The notes under the pieces are model-generated. The model was not told the origin of the DNA and made no database searches. It saw only the letters and a list, made by a program, of their open reading frames with translations. This document shows, one piece after another, positions 11,693 to 23,568 of a DNA stretch of 64,000 bases (position 1 is the first letter of the stretch; the number at the start of each line of letters is the position of its first letter). This DNA is from Sanderia malayensis. Its lineage: Eukaryota > Cnidaria > Scyphozoa > Semaeostomeae > Pelagiidae. The DNA lies in NCBI GenBank assembly GCA_013076295.1, contig RQOL01000673.1, positions 62,001 through 126,000 on the forward strand, given 5' to 3'. A program made the translations under genes and the position numbers.

Positions 11693-12325
11693 TTGGTGGA
11701 CAATAAGTTATGTTGGAATAAACAAGTTCATAAAGTATGTAAGACGTACGGTGCAAAGATACAACAATTAAAAAGACTACGATATTTGCCAACTTCACTC
11801 TTAGAAGAGATATATTACAAAACAATTATTCCACAAGTCACATATTGCTTTTCTGTATGGGGAACCTGCTCCATCCCTCTATTTTCAAAATTAGAGGGGT
11901 ATCGCCTTAGAGCAGCTAGGATAATCCACAAACTGCCAGACACTGTAAAGGACTATGACATTCTAACATATATAAACTGGCAGGACTTGGGATATATTTA
12001 TGAAAGAAGAATTGGCGTTGAAATGTACAAGATAGTTTATGGTAACGAACAATCCAGAGTCAGTCATCTTTTTAATATCAAGAATACACGCAAAGGTAAG
12101 ACACTCAAAGTGAAACATATGAAATCTGAACTAGGAAGGAATTCACTTATGTATAGAGGACCTGTTACATGGAACACACTAGGCAAAGAGCTAAGACAAT
12201 GTAGGACCATAGAGACATTCAAAAGTAACCTCAAGAAGGAAAAGAGCAAAATAAATAAAATCAGTTTTAATAAAGGGACGTGTTTTATTACTAATAAGGA
12301 CTTACCTACTTTTTACTATTTTTAA
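11693..12325 (+). pseudogene. LINE reverse transcriptase, C-terminal part (5'-truncated)
   Basis: The 210-residue frame starts inside the post-catalytic part of a CR1/Jockey-clade-like ORF2. LGVLVDNKLCWNKQV is the 'lGv.ld..l.w..Hi' motif, followed by YYKTIIPQVTYCFSVWG and the R-AARII and YERR segments that typify the thumb and C-terminal domain. The catalytic FADD part is absent, as expected for a 5'-truncated insertion. The frame runs on by one codon or more upstream of the ATG at 11693, so that ATG is not a true start. Confidence 0.8.
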
Positions 12326-12500
12326 CAATATTTAATTTTCAGATATAATTTATCTTTTTGTTATTATTGGCATTTTAGCTTAGGATAATTTTTTAGCATT
12401 TAAGTTAGGTTAGGTAGGATACAAATTTTTAGCTATTTTCCGTTCTTTATTTAACATCAGCCTGTGGTTGCCACTACTGACCTGCTATTACAACTAAAGC

Positions 12501-12503
12501 ATG

Positions 12504-12533
<30 letters not shown>
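12501..12533 (+). repeat. (ATGT)n tail of the LINE
   Basis: About eight ATGT units follow the LINE C terminus after a 170-bp 3' untranslated region. Short tandem repeats at the 3' end are usual for CR1- and L2-type LINEs that end without poly(A). Confidence 0.7.
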
Positions 12534-12534
<1 letters not shown>

Positions 12535-14100
12535 GCGATATTTAAAGCGCACTTTAAACACATTGCAGAGTGAAGTAGCTTACTCAATAATCCTTCATTC
12601 TTGTCTTTGACACCATGAAAAGTAAAGCTAATAACGCGACATATATGCGATATTCATCCTCCCCCCATATCTTCAAATAATGCATATTGATTATACATTT
12701 TGAACGGTAACTATTGTATGCTTTTTTTCCTTCTGTGCCAACGATTTTCATATATCCCAAGTTGTTAGTCAAAAGATGTCCTTGAAGTTTTCAAAATGGC
12801 TCGGAACTTGTGGTCTCCTTAATTTTAGATAAGAACTCCATATTGACAGTTGAAAACTTTACCTAGCATTTATTCTGCAGTTTTTGGCAAGCATCTCAAT
12901 GTGAGCACCAACCTGCTCTTAGGCAATGGTAAACATCCAAGAGTTTTTTCAAGGGTCTTTTATCTGTCAATCTATTCACAATAATAACGAATATTTAGCA
13001 GAATATTTAATAGGTATTTCATTACATAAGTTCAATGAATCGCAGAGCCGAACAAGTACATTCCAGGTATATATATAAGATGAAGTCATGCTGTAGCTAT
13101 GAATATGCCATACAATCTATTGAATACAAAGAATTTGCTTTATGCATTCTTAAATTTATACTATATTCACTGCGAACAACTTATAAACATTATAATTATA
13201 TGGATTCCATAATACACCCGCAAATAATAATTAGGTTCAGGGCAAATCTTATATAACCATTGTACTGTTAATAGTATGCAAGCTTAAAATGTCTTGCAAC
13301 GATGTTGCTATGTAGCTTATTCCATATACATAAAAGCTATTATTCACGCCACTTTTCTGGCTTTAGACCTGATCCTCCTCATTCATTCTTCATAACTCGG
13401 TGTTTCCATTGATTATGTTCCACAACGAATGAATGAATTCCACCTTGTGAATTATCTAACTAGGTCAATAAAGTACACTGCCTTTCCTGCTTAATGTGGT
13501 GTTGCTTTTGAGCTTCGGCGTCATACAGATGTTTATCAAGTCCAATTTAAATAGTTAAATTCCAAATTTTTGCGGTATCATATAAAAAGGTTAGGCAATA
13601 TCACTGACAATATACAACAGACTTTTATATACGAGGGTGTATTACGGAGGTTTCTCTTGTTAGTGTTGCATTGTGCTATGAACACAAACTGGTCACTTCT
13701 TTCACAGCTTTCACTGCGGCTTTCTTTGAAAATGAAGTTATTTTGTTTAAAAAGCTTGGATTCGCAAGATTGTTTTCATTTTATGAAATGCTAACAAATT
13801 TTATTACGGCCTTAACTTTACTCCCCCCAGGAGTTCATAAACATGAATTTCTATGAAGACCATCTGTACGTTAATTTTGATGTAAATTTTATAACTCAAA
13901 CGTCAAACAATGCCAGTGCACAAGAGCTCTCCATTACAGACACAGCACCGCTGACCAGTGCCACTGCTGCATGTTAGACAAGATATCAATGCTAGCTGTG
14001 AAAATCTATGTTCAGTTTAGTTTTAGCTTAGTATAGCTTAGGTGTCGTGAAAAAGATAAAGTAACCATTTACAGTTGAAATTAAAATCACGGTAGCACAT
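12534..14100. other. No gene recognised
   Basis: AT-rich DNA with short unrelated frames on both strands. Nothing in it resembles a known domain. Confidence 0.45.
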
Positions 14101-14843
14101 TAATTCCCAAAAATATTGGAGGGTTTAATTTTGGACATCTAATTTTGGGACACAAAATTTCGGACTGAAAAATCATGATTTTACACAATTTCAGACAAGA
14201 ATTTCAGACAACATGTTAAGAGACTCGCAGGGCTTTCGGATAGTATCTTCAAGGTTCATAACACAATATACAATGAGATCTTCAACAAAACACACAACAC
14301 CAATGATTGAATACATGAATACAGTTCTAGTTTGCATCGAAATCGAGGAAAGTCGATAATGAAACTTGGGAATTCTCAGATGAACCATTTCCAAACACAA
14401 AACGACACGAATCAGGGAACTTATAGGAAGCTGAGCTGCTGCTAATCATGCTTGATGATGATCATATTGACGACGAGAATCAATCAAGCTAGTCAAATGA
14501 TGAGAAGAATCCTGCTATATTCCAATTGGATGCCCTGAAGAAAACGTTGCCTCTGTTATAGAATTTTCTGTCTGACTACACCTGGCATGCATTTTTAAGT
14601 GATGGCTAACAAAGCCAAATATTTTCACACTGGCTTGCTATTTCTATTGTGTTCTGCGTGTAAAGGCCATTCCAGTCACTTTCCAACTTTTTGCTTGATC
14701 AATAAAACATATCGGAAGCATAAAGAAATATACTTCGCAACTTTATTAGCAGTAAAATTTCAGATTGTAAAAATTTCAGACGGTTAAATTTTGGGACTGT
14801 ATATTTCTCCGAAAATTAAACCATCTGAAATTTTTGGGGATTA
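14101..14843. mobile_element. MITE, about 740 bp, TA-flanked
   Basis: The two ends are inverted copies. The left begins TA|ATTCCCAAAAATATTGG and the right end read backwards begins TA|ATCCCCAAAAATTTC, both continuing into a GGTTTAATTTT block. Subterminal TTAATTTTGGG blocks repeat near both ends. Flanking TA on each side fits a Tc1/mariner-type target site. No transposase frame lies inside, so the element is non-autonomous. Confidence 0.65.
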
Positions 14844-15949
14844 ATGTAGTATAATTTTTAAGGACTTTTATAGATTATATAGTTTTAGCTCCTTGCAGTT
14901 TTGCTTTTTAGTTATTGTTGATACAAAATAGTCATTTTGGTTACTGTTTTAAATATGAAATGTTTGAGAAAAAGAAAATAACTATAACGAAATAAAAATG
15001 ACAAAATAGCTCAGATGTTCCGTGTGTGATCGTGCTCGTTGTCCCGCCCTGCCCCAGCGTGCCTAGCATCTAGTATGGCACTTCACGTTGTTTGTTGTTT
15101 CAACAAGTTTACATTTCATTCAATGGGAAATTTCCAAAGTGATATCATACCTGGTAGTCTCATTCCAAATCAAAAGTGAATGTTTAAATCTGAGGCAAAA
15201 ACCTCATATGGGCAGGTAAACAGAAACACAGAACACAGATCACAGACACAGAGCACAACATTTTCCCCCCATCACCAATATCTACTCGCTTGTGCATTTG
15301 CTTCGCAAGTCAAAAACTAAAGCAGATGGAATGCCGTTTGTAGTAATGATAAAGGATTGTTGTTCTTAAAAATTCTTGCCTCATGGTAGTATGGTAGCAC
15401 CTTCGTTAATTTGAAAAAAGCATTTCGCTTGACGTTACAACAACAAAATATCTACTATGATATATATTTGTTGAGTTATCTGTTAAAAACAAAAAACAAT
15501 ATTCTTAACACTTAGAAAAGATATTGCAAAATATATATACAGTTTCAATTATACGGAAGCAGACATTCTGAAATAGTTCCACAACTATGACGATGGCCAA
15601 ATCGGGCATTTTTGATGGTCTCGCATGTAAGCGAGGTTAAGGTCTCCAAAACACGTGTTGTGTAATATGCTAAACATAATAAATAAAAAAAACAATAGTT
15701 AGGCCTTCATTTTTTTATTTTGTGTATCAGTGAAAGTTAAAGTCTCTTCACTTGTATGTAACTCTCTTTTAATGACATACCCACACAACACCCGCTTTCC
15801 CTGCCACAGCGTTTTGTCACTGTCCGCAATTAACCACAGGCCTATTCTCTGTTCTATTCTCGTTTACATGCCAGTGCTCGGCCACTGGTGAAATCTCAAC
15901 ATTTCTAGTTCTATTTTTTACCTCCTGGATGAGATAATAAAATTTTTAT
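14844..15949. other. Mostly unassigned, with a small LINE scrap
   Basis: Nothing gene-like apart from the LINE fragment at 15361-15430. AT-rich throughout. Confidence 0.4.
15361..15430 (-). mobile_element. Short fragment of the 37.9-40.1 kb LINE
   Basis: This 70-bp stretch (TTCTTAAAAATTCTTG, then TTTGAAAAAAGCATTTCGCT) matches 37989-38060, the C-terminal ORF2 region of the minus-strand LINE. Only this piece is recognisable here. Confidence 0.55.
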
Positions 15950-17320
15950 GATCTAATATATATATTCTACGGAGTCACCTGATGACACATTTTCCTTGCC
16001 AAAAACAATAGATTCGAACCAAAACAAATAGGTCGAACGCCCCAAAACAATTGGCCGAAGCAGTGAACTGTGTAATCAAAAAGGCTTTTTTGTTTCTACA
16101 TTTATTGGGCTAAATTTCAAATGGAAAGTGCCATTTATTAATCAGACCAAGGTTATCTATTTTTGGTTTAGATTTGTCAAAGTTCGTTTCAATTATTCCA
16201 TAAATCATTCCACAAATTGTGCTATTACGAAAAAACTACAGTTTGCAGTGGCAAAATTTCCAAATTCGCGTCGCGAACTCCATATTCGAAGAGAGTATTT
16301 GCCCTTCACGTGGCCCCGTTTCGCCTTTTTCTGCAATTTGATTGGCTCTTTTCGCATGACCCATGTGGGTTGTTGATAGTTTTTCGTTTTTCGCCTTCAG
16401 CTTGCAACAGGTACTTTTGGGGAAAACACGTCTTTTTTTTTGCACACAAAGGGCGTTTTTCAAAGTGTTTTACCACCTGAATTATCTTTGCAAAAAGCTG
16501 CCATTTGTTTCAAAGACCCTGGAGAGTTGCAGGAAACAATTGGGAACACAGGTAATAGCTTTGTTTAGTATTTTGAGTTGAAGTAGTTGTAGTTTTTGTA
16601 GTAGGCGTTGCTTCGGCATGCTTGGAACGCTTAGGCCCAATGAAAACAAAGTCAAACTTATGAATTTTCAGGCAAGTAAATTTAAACTTTTGACAAGTGT
16701 TTGTATGTTTGTATAGTATGTATAGTATGTTTGTATAGTAGGCATAGTAGGTATAGTATGTTTGTATAGTAGGCATAGTAGGTATAGTATGTTTTTATAA
16801 TAGGTATAGTAGGTATAGTATGTTTTTATAGTAGGTTTATAGTAGGTTTATAGTAGGTATGTATAGTAGGTTTATAGTAGGTATGTATGTATGTCAGTAT
16901 GTGTGTATGTAGGTATGGGCATGAGCGTAAGCGAATGCAGTGCACGAAAAGCGCCCTATCAGTCAATGTTTCTTGATAAAAGATAGACAGGCGAGCGCAG
17001 CGAGCTAACCCAATGTACGTGGGCCTGAAAGGGGCATGAGCGTAAGCGAATGCAGCACACAAAGTGCGCCCTATCAGTCAAAGTTTCTTGATAATGGATA
17101 GACAGACGAGCACAGCGAGTCAACCCTATGTACGTGGGGCTGAAAGGGGCATGAGCATAAGCGAAATCAGCGCACGAAATGTGCCCTATCAGTCAAAGTT
17201 TTTTGATAATAGATAGACAGGCGAGCGCAGCGAGCCTACCAATTGTACATGGGGTTGAAAGAGGCATGCGGTTAGCGAAAGCAGCGCAAGAAGTGTGCCT
17301 ATCAGGCAATGTTTCTTGAT
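15950..17320 (+). repeat. Dispersed hairpin-rich repeat family, copy 1
   Basis: It starts with the block TCTAATATATATATTCT, then GGAGTCACCTGATGACACA. The same order of blocks is found at 48840-50620 (+) and, inverted, at 27560-28540. Shared blocks include CCAAAAACAATAGATTCGA, ATAGGTCGAACGCCC and a run near 16385-16560 ending in AACACAGGTAATAGC. The peptides that can be translated from it are alike in all copies only because the DNA is alike, and contain stops, so I treat it as non-coding. Confidence 0.65.
16697..16913 (+). repeat. TATAGTAGG/TATAGTATG minisatellite
   Basis: Degenerate tandem units of GTATAGTAGG and GTATAGTATGTTT run through the interval, ending in a short (GTAT)n stretch. The same array is in the related repeat at 50090-50410. 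Confidence 0.8.
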
Positions 17321-17330
17321 AATATACAAC
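16915..17330 (+). repeat. Tandem array, about 115-bp units, four copies
   Basis: Units start near 16917, 17033, 17148 and 17261 with GGGCATGAGCGTAAGCGAA. Each contains a CGCACGAA..TGCGCC hairpin, CTATCAGTCAATGTTTCTT, and the second hairpin GGCGAGCGCAGCGAGC. Similar units occur at 49630-49800 and 50410-50620, and in inverted form near 27590-27800. Confidence 0.8.
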
Positions 17331-18437
17331 ATATATATTATATATAGTATGATAGAAGATATTATTGGATGATTTTATTTACATATAGTAGGAGACAGTA
17401 TAGTATTGCATGGTCATGTATAGTATCTTTTGGTATGTAGCATTGTATTTATATTTTATTTTTAGTGTTGCATTTAATAGCAAGTTCAAGCAGTTTTTTA
17501 AGTCTTTGTAGGCAATCATATGTGCTCCAATTTGATAATTTATTTCTATACTTTGTAGTACCCTTCGTTGATAAATACACAGAGAATGAAGAAAATGCAC
17601 AATTGATGAATGATATTAAGAACACACAACAAAGGTTCAAAGGACATGACTTGAATTTATAACTTATAGTTGTAATTTATAGTTGTAACGAAAACTGTAT
17701 ATCGTACAACATAAATGTACTATTTACCTGAATATGATTTACCAGCAGTGAAGCGTGCAACATTACATATACTTCTCTTGAAAAGTTTTCCTTTTCTGTA
17801 GTCATTTCTCATAACTAAATTTCGACTATCAGGCCACTACCAGGGTGTTTCTACCCACATACTAACAATATTTATGCATTCTGTGACATTTCCAGGAGGC
17901 CTCCATTTCAGTTATCTATATTTTATTCTACGAGGCCATCTTCACTCTGTTGCTGTGGTATTCATATTCAAAATTTTCTTCACAATAGAACACGCCAAAA
18001 ATATTTTCTGTTTGTCTTCAACCATTGTCAAAAGCAGAGCCACAGTCAACAGGTAAAATGTTTTCACCTCACTACTGATATTTTATACCTTTAAATATTA
18101 ATAAAGACAATTACAAATAATACCCGAATTTTTTATTGCATGCATAACTATTTCCATGTATTTAATTATTCCTGATTTCTTTTCCAGTCTTCGTTTAGTT
18201 TTCCGATTGTTTTCCTTGAACCTTCCTACTAAAGAAACAAATATTTCGGTATGTACTTTCAGTTCAATGTTACTTGGATAATGAGATTCTCCTTTACATT
18301 CTCTTCAGATGGAAATGAATGAAGATGATGCAGTTGGATTCTCACCATGATTTTTTCTCTTCTCGTCAAGCTACTACTTGGCATACCATTGCCATGATGT
18401 ACTGATATAATTCGATTTCACATGCAATTTCTCCTCT
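17321..18437. other. No gene recognised
   Basis: AT-rich with TATA-type simple sequence near 17330-17420. Short frames on both strands lack domains. Confidence 0.4.
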
Positions 18438-18514
18438 CTGAAGGACGAAGGGGAATTCAACCTCGAACCCAGGGCCCTTCCAGCTTCGCTGACATGGCCC
18501 TGGTACCGACCTCG
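18438..18514 (-). repeat. Left arm of an inverted pair (partner 25999-26068)
   Basis: CAACCTCGAACCCAGGGCC, then TTCC and GCTTCGCTGACATGGCCCTG, is the reverse complement of the stretch at 25999-26068. Within it, AGGGCC..GGCCCT and AGC-GAA-GCT can pair into nested hairpins. GGTTCGAGGTT resembles a Pol III B box, but no A box or cloverleaf is present. Confidence 0.7.
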
Positions 18515-19405
18515 CAATAATGCACTGTGATTGGCTAACCAATTAACAATAGAAATTTCATAAGTTAGTGACCCGGGGAATTTCAAGAATTAATTTTAAT
18601 GAAAGGCAAGGAAAATGTGCCAACAATGTGAGAGAACACGTGACCCTGCACTGTTGTTATTTACTATGCTTCACGAGTAACACCCTAACAAGAATTTTAA
18701 AAACCTTTCGATGATGACAGGAGAAAATTATATACAGGTGATAGCATAATTTCTTTCTTTCACTCTGAGATATTTTCAAATTTACTTTGGCCTGTCTGCA
18801 GCTCCTAGGCCCAACAAAAACGTATGATTTTTGGACTCATTTGTTTTTAATTTTGAGGCTTAAAGCTTTGAAAATTATTATTAACATCAATTTTAAAGCT
18901 GTATATCAATTTTACGTTTAATTTAGGCGTTATTTTGCTTTTTACACGTCTGGAAACAAATAGTTCGGGGCATAGGTGAAGGCCAATTTTGCTCAACATA
19001 AATAATTGTTATTGTTGTACTCCTCCCAAATGAAAGTTTGCTTTGTCAATTTATGAAATTCAGTTTCAAACACTTTTGATAAATATTCTTTCCGGTCTTA
19101 TCTTCAACTTGGAATATTGTTTTTAATTATGTGAGTTTACATGCACCTGTTGCTCAAAAATTACGATTGAATTCGAAAACAACCGATATAATCACTTTCA
19201 ATTTCCGTGTGTTTTGATGTTTTATAAAAAAATCGCACAGCAATATGCCCGGAGGAATTCGGGAATTAAAAAAAGGACTCTCATCAGTGGGGTGAATTAA
19301 AACCAATAAGATGGGCAGAGGGGAACCGACTGGACAAAAGTTCCATTTTTGTACACAAGGTACAATTTAATATGGAGATTCAGAATTTTCTCAAGAACCA
19401 AAAAT

Positions 19406-22400
19406 TTAGCCAACATGGTTGCCAGATGACGTCATTTTCCAAGATGGCGGATATTTTTCCATTTTTTTTTTATTTTCAACACAATTTATTTTAAGCAGCG
19501 CTTGGCACAGATCTTTTTCATACTTTATACAAACTTCATTTATACTATATGTGGTATAGTCCTTCCCCACACCAAAGGAAACCCAGAGCTGTATATCAGG
19601 CTGTACGTTTGTGACTTCGTGGAATTTTCCGATGAGGATACCTAACACGTTAGTATCAACCGTTCGAACAACGATTTTCCTGCATCCATTTTTGAGAGCA
19701 CCAAGCACGTGAACAAGGATTCTTGTATCAGCTTCCTCTTGCGTGCAATCAGGCATTTTTTCACATTGGCCAAGTGATATCACAGATTGCTTTGAAGTGA
19801 TGTGTATTTCTTTGTGCTCTGGCAAGGCAGTTTCAGTTATAACATCATTTAGAAATGCGAAGAGCTCAACTTTGTTTTCAGCTACTCGAAGAAAATCAAG
19901 CCAATTCCTTGGAATTTTCGTCTGGGGGCTCACTTTGCGTCTTACACCACTTCCTCTTCTTTCACGGGCAGAAGTTTTTATGCTGTAATCCAGGTACTGG
20001 TCCCATACTAAATCTAATCTTTTGACTTTCTTTAACTCAGACATTAAGAAACTTTTGAAGACTACAGTGCCATATTCCTTGAAATTGGCAACTGTTGTTG
20101 GTTTCAGGAAATGTACTAGCGCAGCCCCGTCAAATATTTTGCAGTCAAATTCCACGTCAAATGAGTCATACTTCGTCATGTCAAGGTAGCTGATCAAATC
20201 AGACTTCTTGCAGGCTCTTAAGATGCCGTGGTCGGATAGGGATGGTGGATGTAGTTGATTTTCATGGCTGAAGAATACTTCCGGGTCTCCATCTCTCTTT
20301 TGATTTGCGATGTACAAGCGGGCAAATAAAGATACATTGTTACGAAGATCGGCTAACTTCTTTCCTTGAGACGATGGTTTTGACTTTCTAGTGCTGAAAA
20401 GATTCAGCTTAATTTTCGTAATTGGGGCATGGATGCCCTTATCTCTTGACTCAAAAACGGTTTTCTGATACTTTTGGTACTGCTCTTTACAGAGAGACTC
20501 TATTTCTCGAACAGTTTTGACGACAGAGTCGTCTGCACAATCCCGGGTGTTCAAGACCAGCAATTCTTTACATTCATCCATGAAAGGATTTCCTTAATCA
20601 TTAATGATTTTAACCAGACTGGAAGCCTTTTTTCGAAAGTTTTCTTGCGTTGATATCCCTTCTTCATGATGCTGATAATTTATGTCATAATTGATGTCAG
20701 GAAGGAATACATGTTCAAATTCTTCTATGACTCTTGCTGTTTCAGGACCAGCTATAATCCACCTTTTAAGTGCAGATGGATTTTCTGTCAGTCCCACTAC
20801 ACCACCTTTTCCCTTAACTTTAGCATTTTCTTGCTCGTGAACCTGATCCAATGGGATTGTAGAAAACCTATGACTTGTTTTTTCATTACCCATTTTTGAG
20901 AAAGTTCAGCTTTTAATTTGTCTGTCTGGGACTTCATGTCCTGCGAACTGACACCCAGCGGCTGTAGTTGTAGTGGTCCAGTGCGAAGAACATGAACATT
21001 AGGGCTTCAAATGATTTCAAATAGAGATGAAAGTTATTTTCTCTGCGGGCTCGAATAAAAATTAACACCAAAATTTCAATTCTCAAAACCAGGTCCCAAA
21101 AATGGTAAGTTGGACTTTTCTTTATCATTTCCTCATGCCAAATTGGGAACGGTTTTTGAAGATCTTTAGACGATTCATCATACGTTTCTCTTTGAAGATA
21201 TGATAGAGCAAGTGCGGTCACTTGATGCGCGTGTCTTTTGCTGGTAATGTGCACTGCTTTAAGATATGAGTCAGCAGTGCCCGAAGTTGCCACAGCAGCA
21301 TCTGTTAGAGCAACAGTCCAACCAGATGATCCTAGCAAATCTCTGATTGCACTCCACAAAGCTTTTTCAATATGAAGACCACCAAACATTATTAGAAACC
21401 TGTCTTCACCATACTCATTTGGCTATTTCCATTGAATGTATTTGCATTGAGCAAATATGGGGCAATCACATGCAAGTACTGGTACTTGGCCTGGGTTGAG
21501 AAACTGTGTAATCCCTTTGAGCAAGCTCATTCCGTGTCGAATCATGGCTGGAGAATCTGCTTTCTCGAAGAGCAGTGGTAGCAAAGAAATTATCGCAGGA
21601 GCATTCACATCTTTTGAATTCATGGATGCGTGATAGGCTGCCCAGGATATTGCTTGGTTTGAATAGTTCTCTGAAGTTAGCAATTTTGAGGCACTTTCGA
21701 TCCAAAGCTGCTCTTTTGCTATTGCTTTTGGTAAAAAGCCATCAACTTTTTTTGGCCTAGCATCTGGAACAGCGATGGCTCCTGGATTCAAGCTACAAGC
21801 TGGTACAATGGCAAATGAATCTGGTAGATTTATCTCATTTACAAAGGGACCCAAATCAAACTTTAAAGACCTTTCTTCTCCATCAGCATGAGTTCTGCAA
21901 CGTTGCATAATGCTTATTGCTGTGCCATGAAGGGATGCTTCTGCTGTCGTAGATGACAGGTTATGATCTATGTTGTCCAAGGCACCAACTGTGTGCAAAC
22001 CATGACGCAGCTTTGGTGGGCAGACAATTCCTTCCATCTGGAACTGCTTGCTTATATTATAGGCAAGTAAATTTTCAACTTGCAATACGCGAGAATATGA
22101 CACGCTAAGACCCAGGCTCTCTAAATTATCGATTATGCCTTTGTTGCACGTTAAAGAGTGCACATTAAGGCCAACATAGAGTGGCACAGGGGGCTCTCGC
22201 GATGGTGTATGCCTCTGACTGGTATTGACATTCTTTCGAACTCTTTTTTTTCACATTGTGAAGGCAAAGTTGAGATATTGAATGGCATGCTTGGGATTCC
22301 TGAAAATTACCATTGGCATTTGGTCCATATAAAATCATAGAAATCAATAATCTTGTGGAGAGAATAAGTTTGTCTTGACAGTCGTTTTTAAAAATTCCAC

Positions 22401-23345
22401 TGAACACAGCCCCCTTTTCATTGAATAATTCTTGTCTGATAATCTTTGCAACTTTTGCAAAAAGCAATGCTTCTTCTTGATAATTGTGCTCTTCCATGGC
22501 CGATTTTAAAACTTCTTCAAGACCTTTGGGAAAAGCATAGACGGTTTTATCGCCATCGGATTGCTCTTGAATCCCAAGATCTTTAAAAACTCGAAAACAT
22601 TCTGCTTAAAACTTGCTTTATACACACTAATGTTGTGGCCCGATTCCAACAATCTACTCTGGTACATATTACGAAGGTCTTTTGCATAAAATAAATTAGT
22701 GCCATCTTCAATTAAAGCTTTCACAAATGATAACAGCTCGACCATTGATCTTGCTTTTGCTCTTTGCAAGTCTCAGCTCGCAACTTTTTCTTGAGAGCGC
22801 ATGAAGGCCCGGTGGCGGTTTCGGTAATTGCTCAAGCAAGTGAAATGCTACTTCAACTCCATTGCTACAAAATCACCTCCCAATATTTTCGCTAACATTT
22901 CGGTATCATTTAAATCACTTATCATCTTGCGCAAGTTAGCTTCTGCATTTTGAGTTGAATATACAATCAACTTTTTTGCTTTACAAGTGCCACAGAACAA
23001 GCAAAGATCATTGCTTATGTCAGAAGATAATCTCTTTGATTTCCTCTTAGATCCACTGTTCTCTGTTTCCTTCTTTTTCCTATCTTTTACCCTTTCTAGA
23101 CGTGAAGAAGTAAACTTTTGATGACAGGAGTGGTGCCATGACGCATTATTCGACAGCAACTCATCTTTTGTTATATTTTCTGGTAGCACCAGATTTACCG
23201 GCAGAGCATCTAGTTTACGGAATTCCGAGACATGTTTCAAAAATGTTTCATATGTTAACAATGGATCTGAATTTACGCGGTTTTTCAGAGCACGAAGTTG
23301 TTCTGACTTGTCTTCTTGGCACACAATACATTTTTGCCAGTTCAT
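19406..23345 (-). pseudogene. Large multi-copy-family protein with PIN-like EADTR motif, frameshifted
   Basis: Seven collinear frames (22848-23345, 22506-22769, 22165-22497, 21423-22187, 20934-21389, 20594-20893, 19406-20581) together give about 1,300 residues of one protein. The start is MNWQKCIVCQ with a Cys/His finger (CIVC, WHHSCH, then CLFCGTCK). The middle holds VGALDNIDHNLSSTT and, after a frame change, MFGGLHIEKALW, SGTADSYLKAVHIT and ALDHYNYSRW. The end has GLTENPSALKRW, then CTQEEADTRILVH and VVRTVDTNVLGILIGKFH, which look like a PIN/FEN-like nuclease core with conserved acidic residues. I recognise this as an unnamed family present in many copies in cnidarians, molluscs and fish. 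The usual extension after the last motif (the segment that follows 'VFH.FTGCD' in relatives) is missing. Most breaks are frameshifts and nothing suggests expression. The inverted repeats around it suggest it is a transposon gene; that is inference. Confidence 0.72.
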
Positions 23346-23568
23346 GCTGGAAACAGCAAAAATAATAAAAGACTAAATACTAAAAGTATAATGTTCAAGA
23401 AAATCAAATGCTATAAGATCATGAAAATAATTTTCTAAAAATGCAAAGTCTGAATAATACAAAATCAATATTTCTGTTTATTCGGAAAGATAATATATAT
23501 GAAAAGATGAATTAGCTTTGAATTTCTATGAGATCTTCTAACTTTTGTTAATAGATTACTCACCTTAA

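Noticed and set aside
11472..11825. 117-codon minus-strand frame overlapping the 11.7-kb LINE
   Set aside because: It lies antisense to the RT C-terminal frame, which carries real family motifs.
16217..16480. Peptides similar at 16217-16480, 28099-28293 and 49092-49274, looking like a gene family
   Set aside because: The similarity is explained by the dispersed non-coding repeat; frames differ in length, contain stops and lack domains.
17874..18056. Apparent similarity of 17.87-18.0 kb to the blocks at 51.4 and 51.9 kb
   Set aside because: Only short CGAGGCCAT-like and CATTTCAG-like matches; not convincing without alignment.
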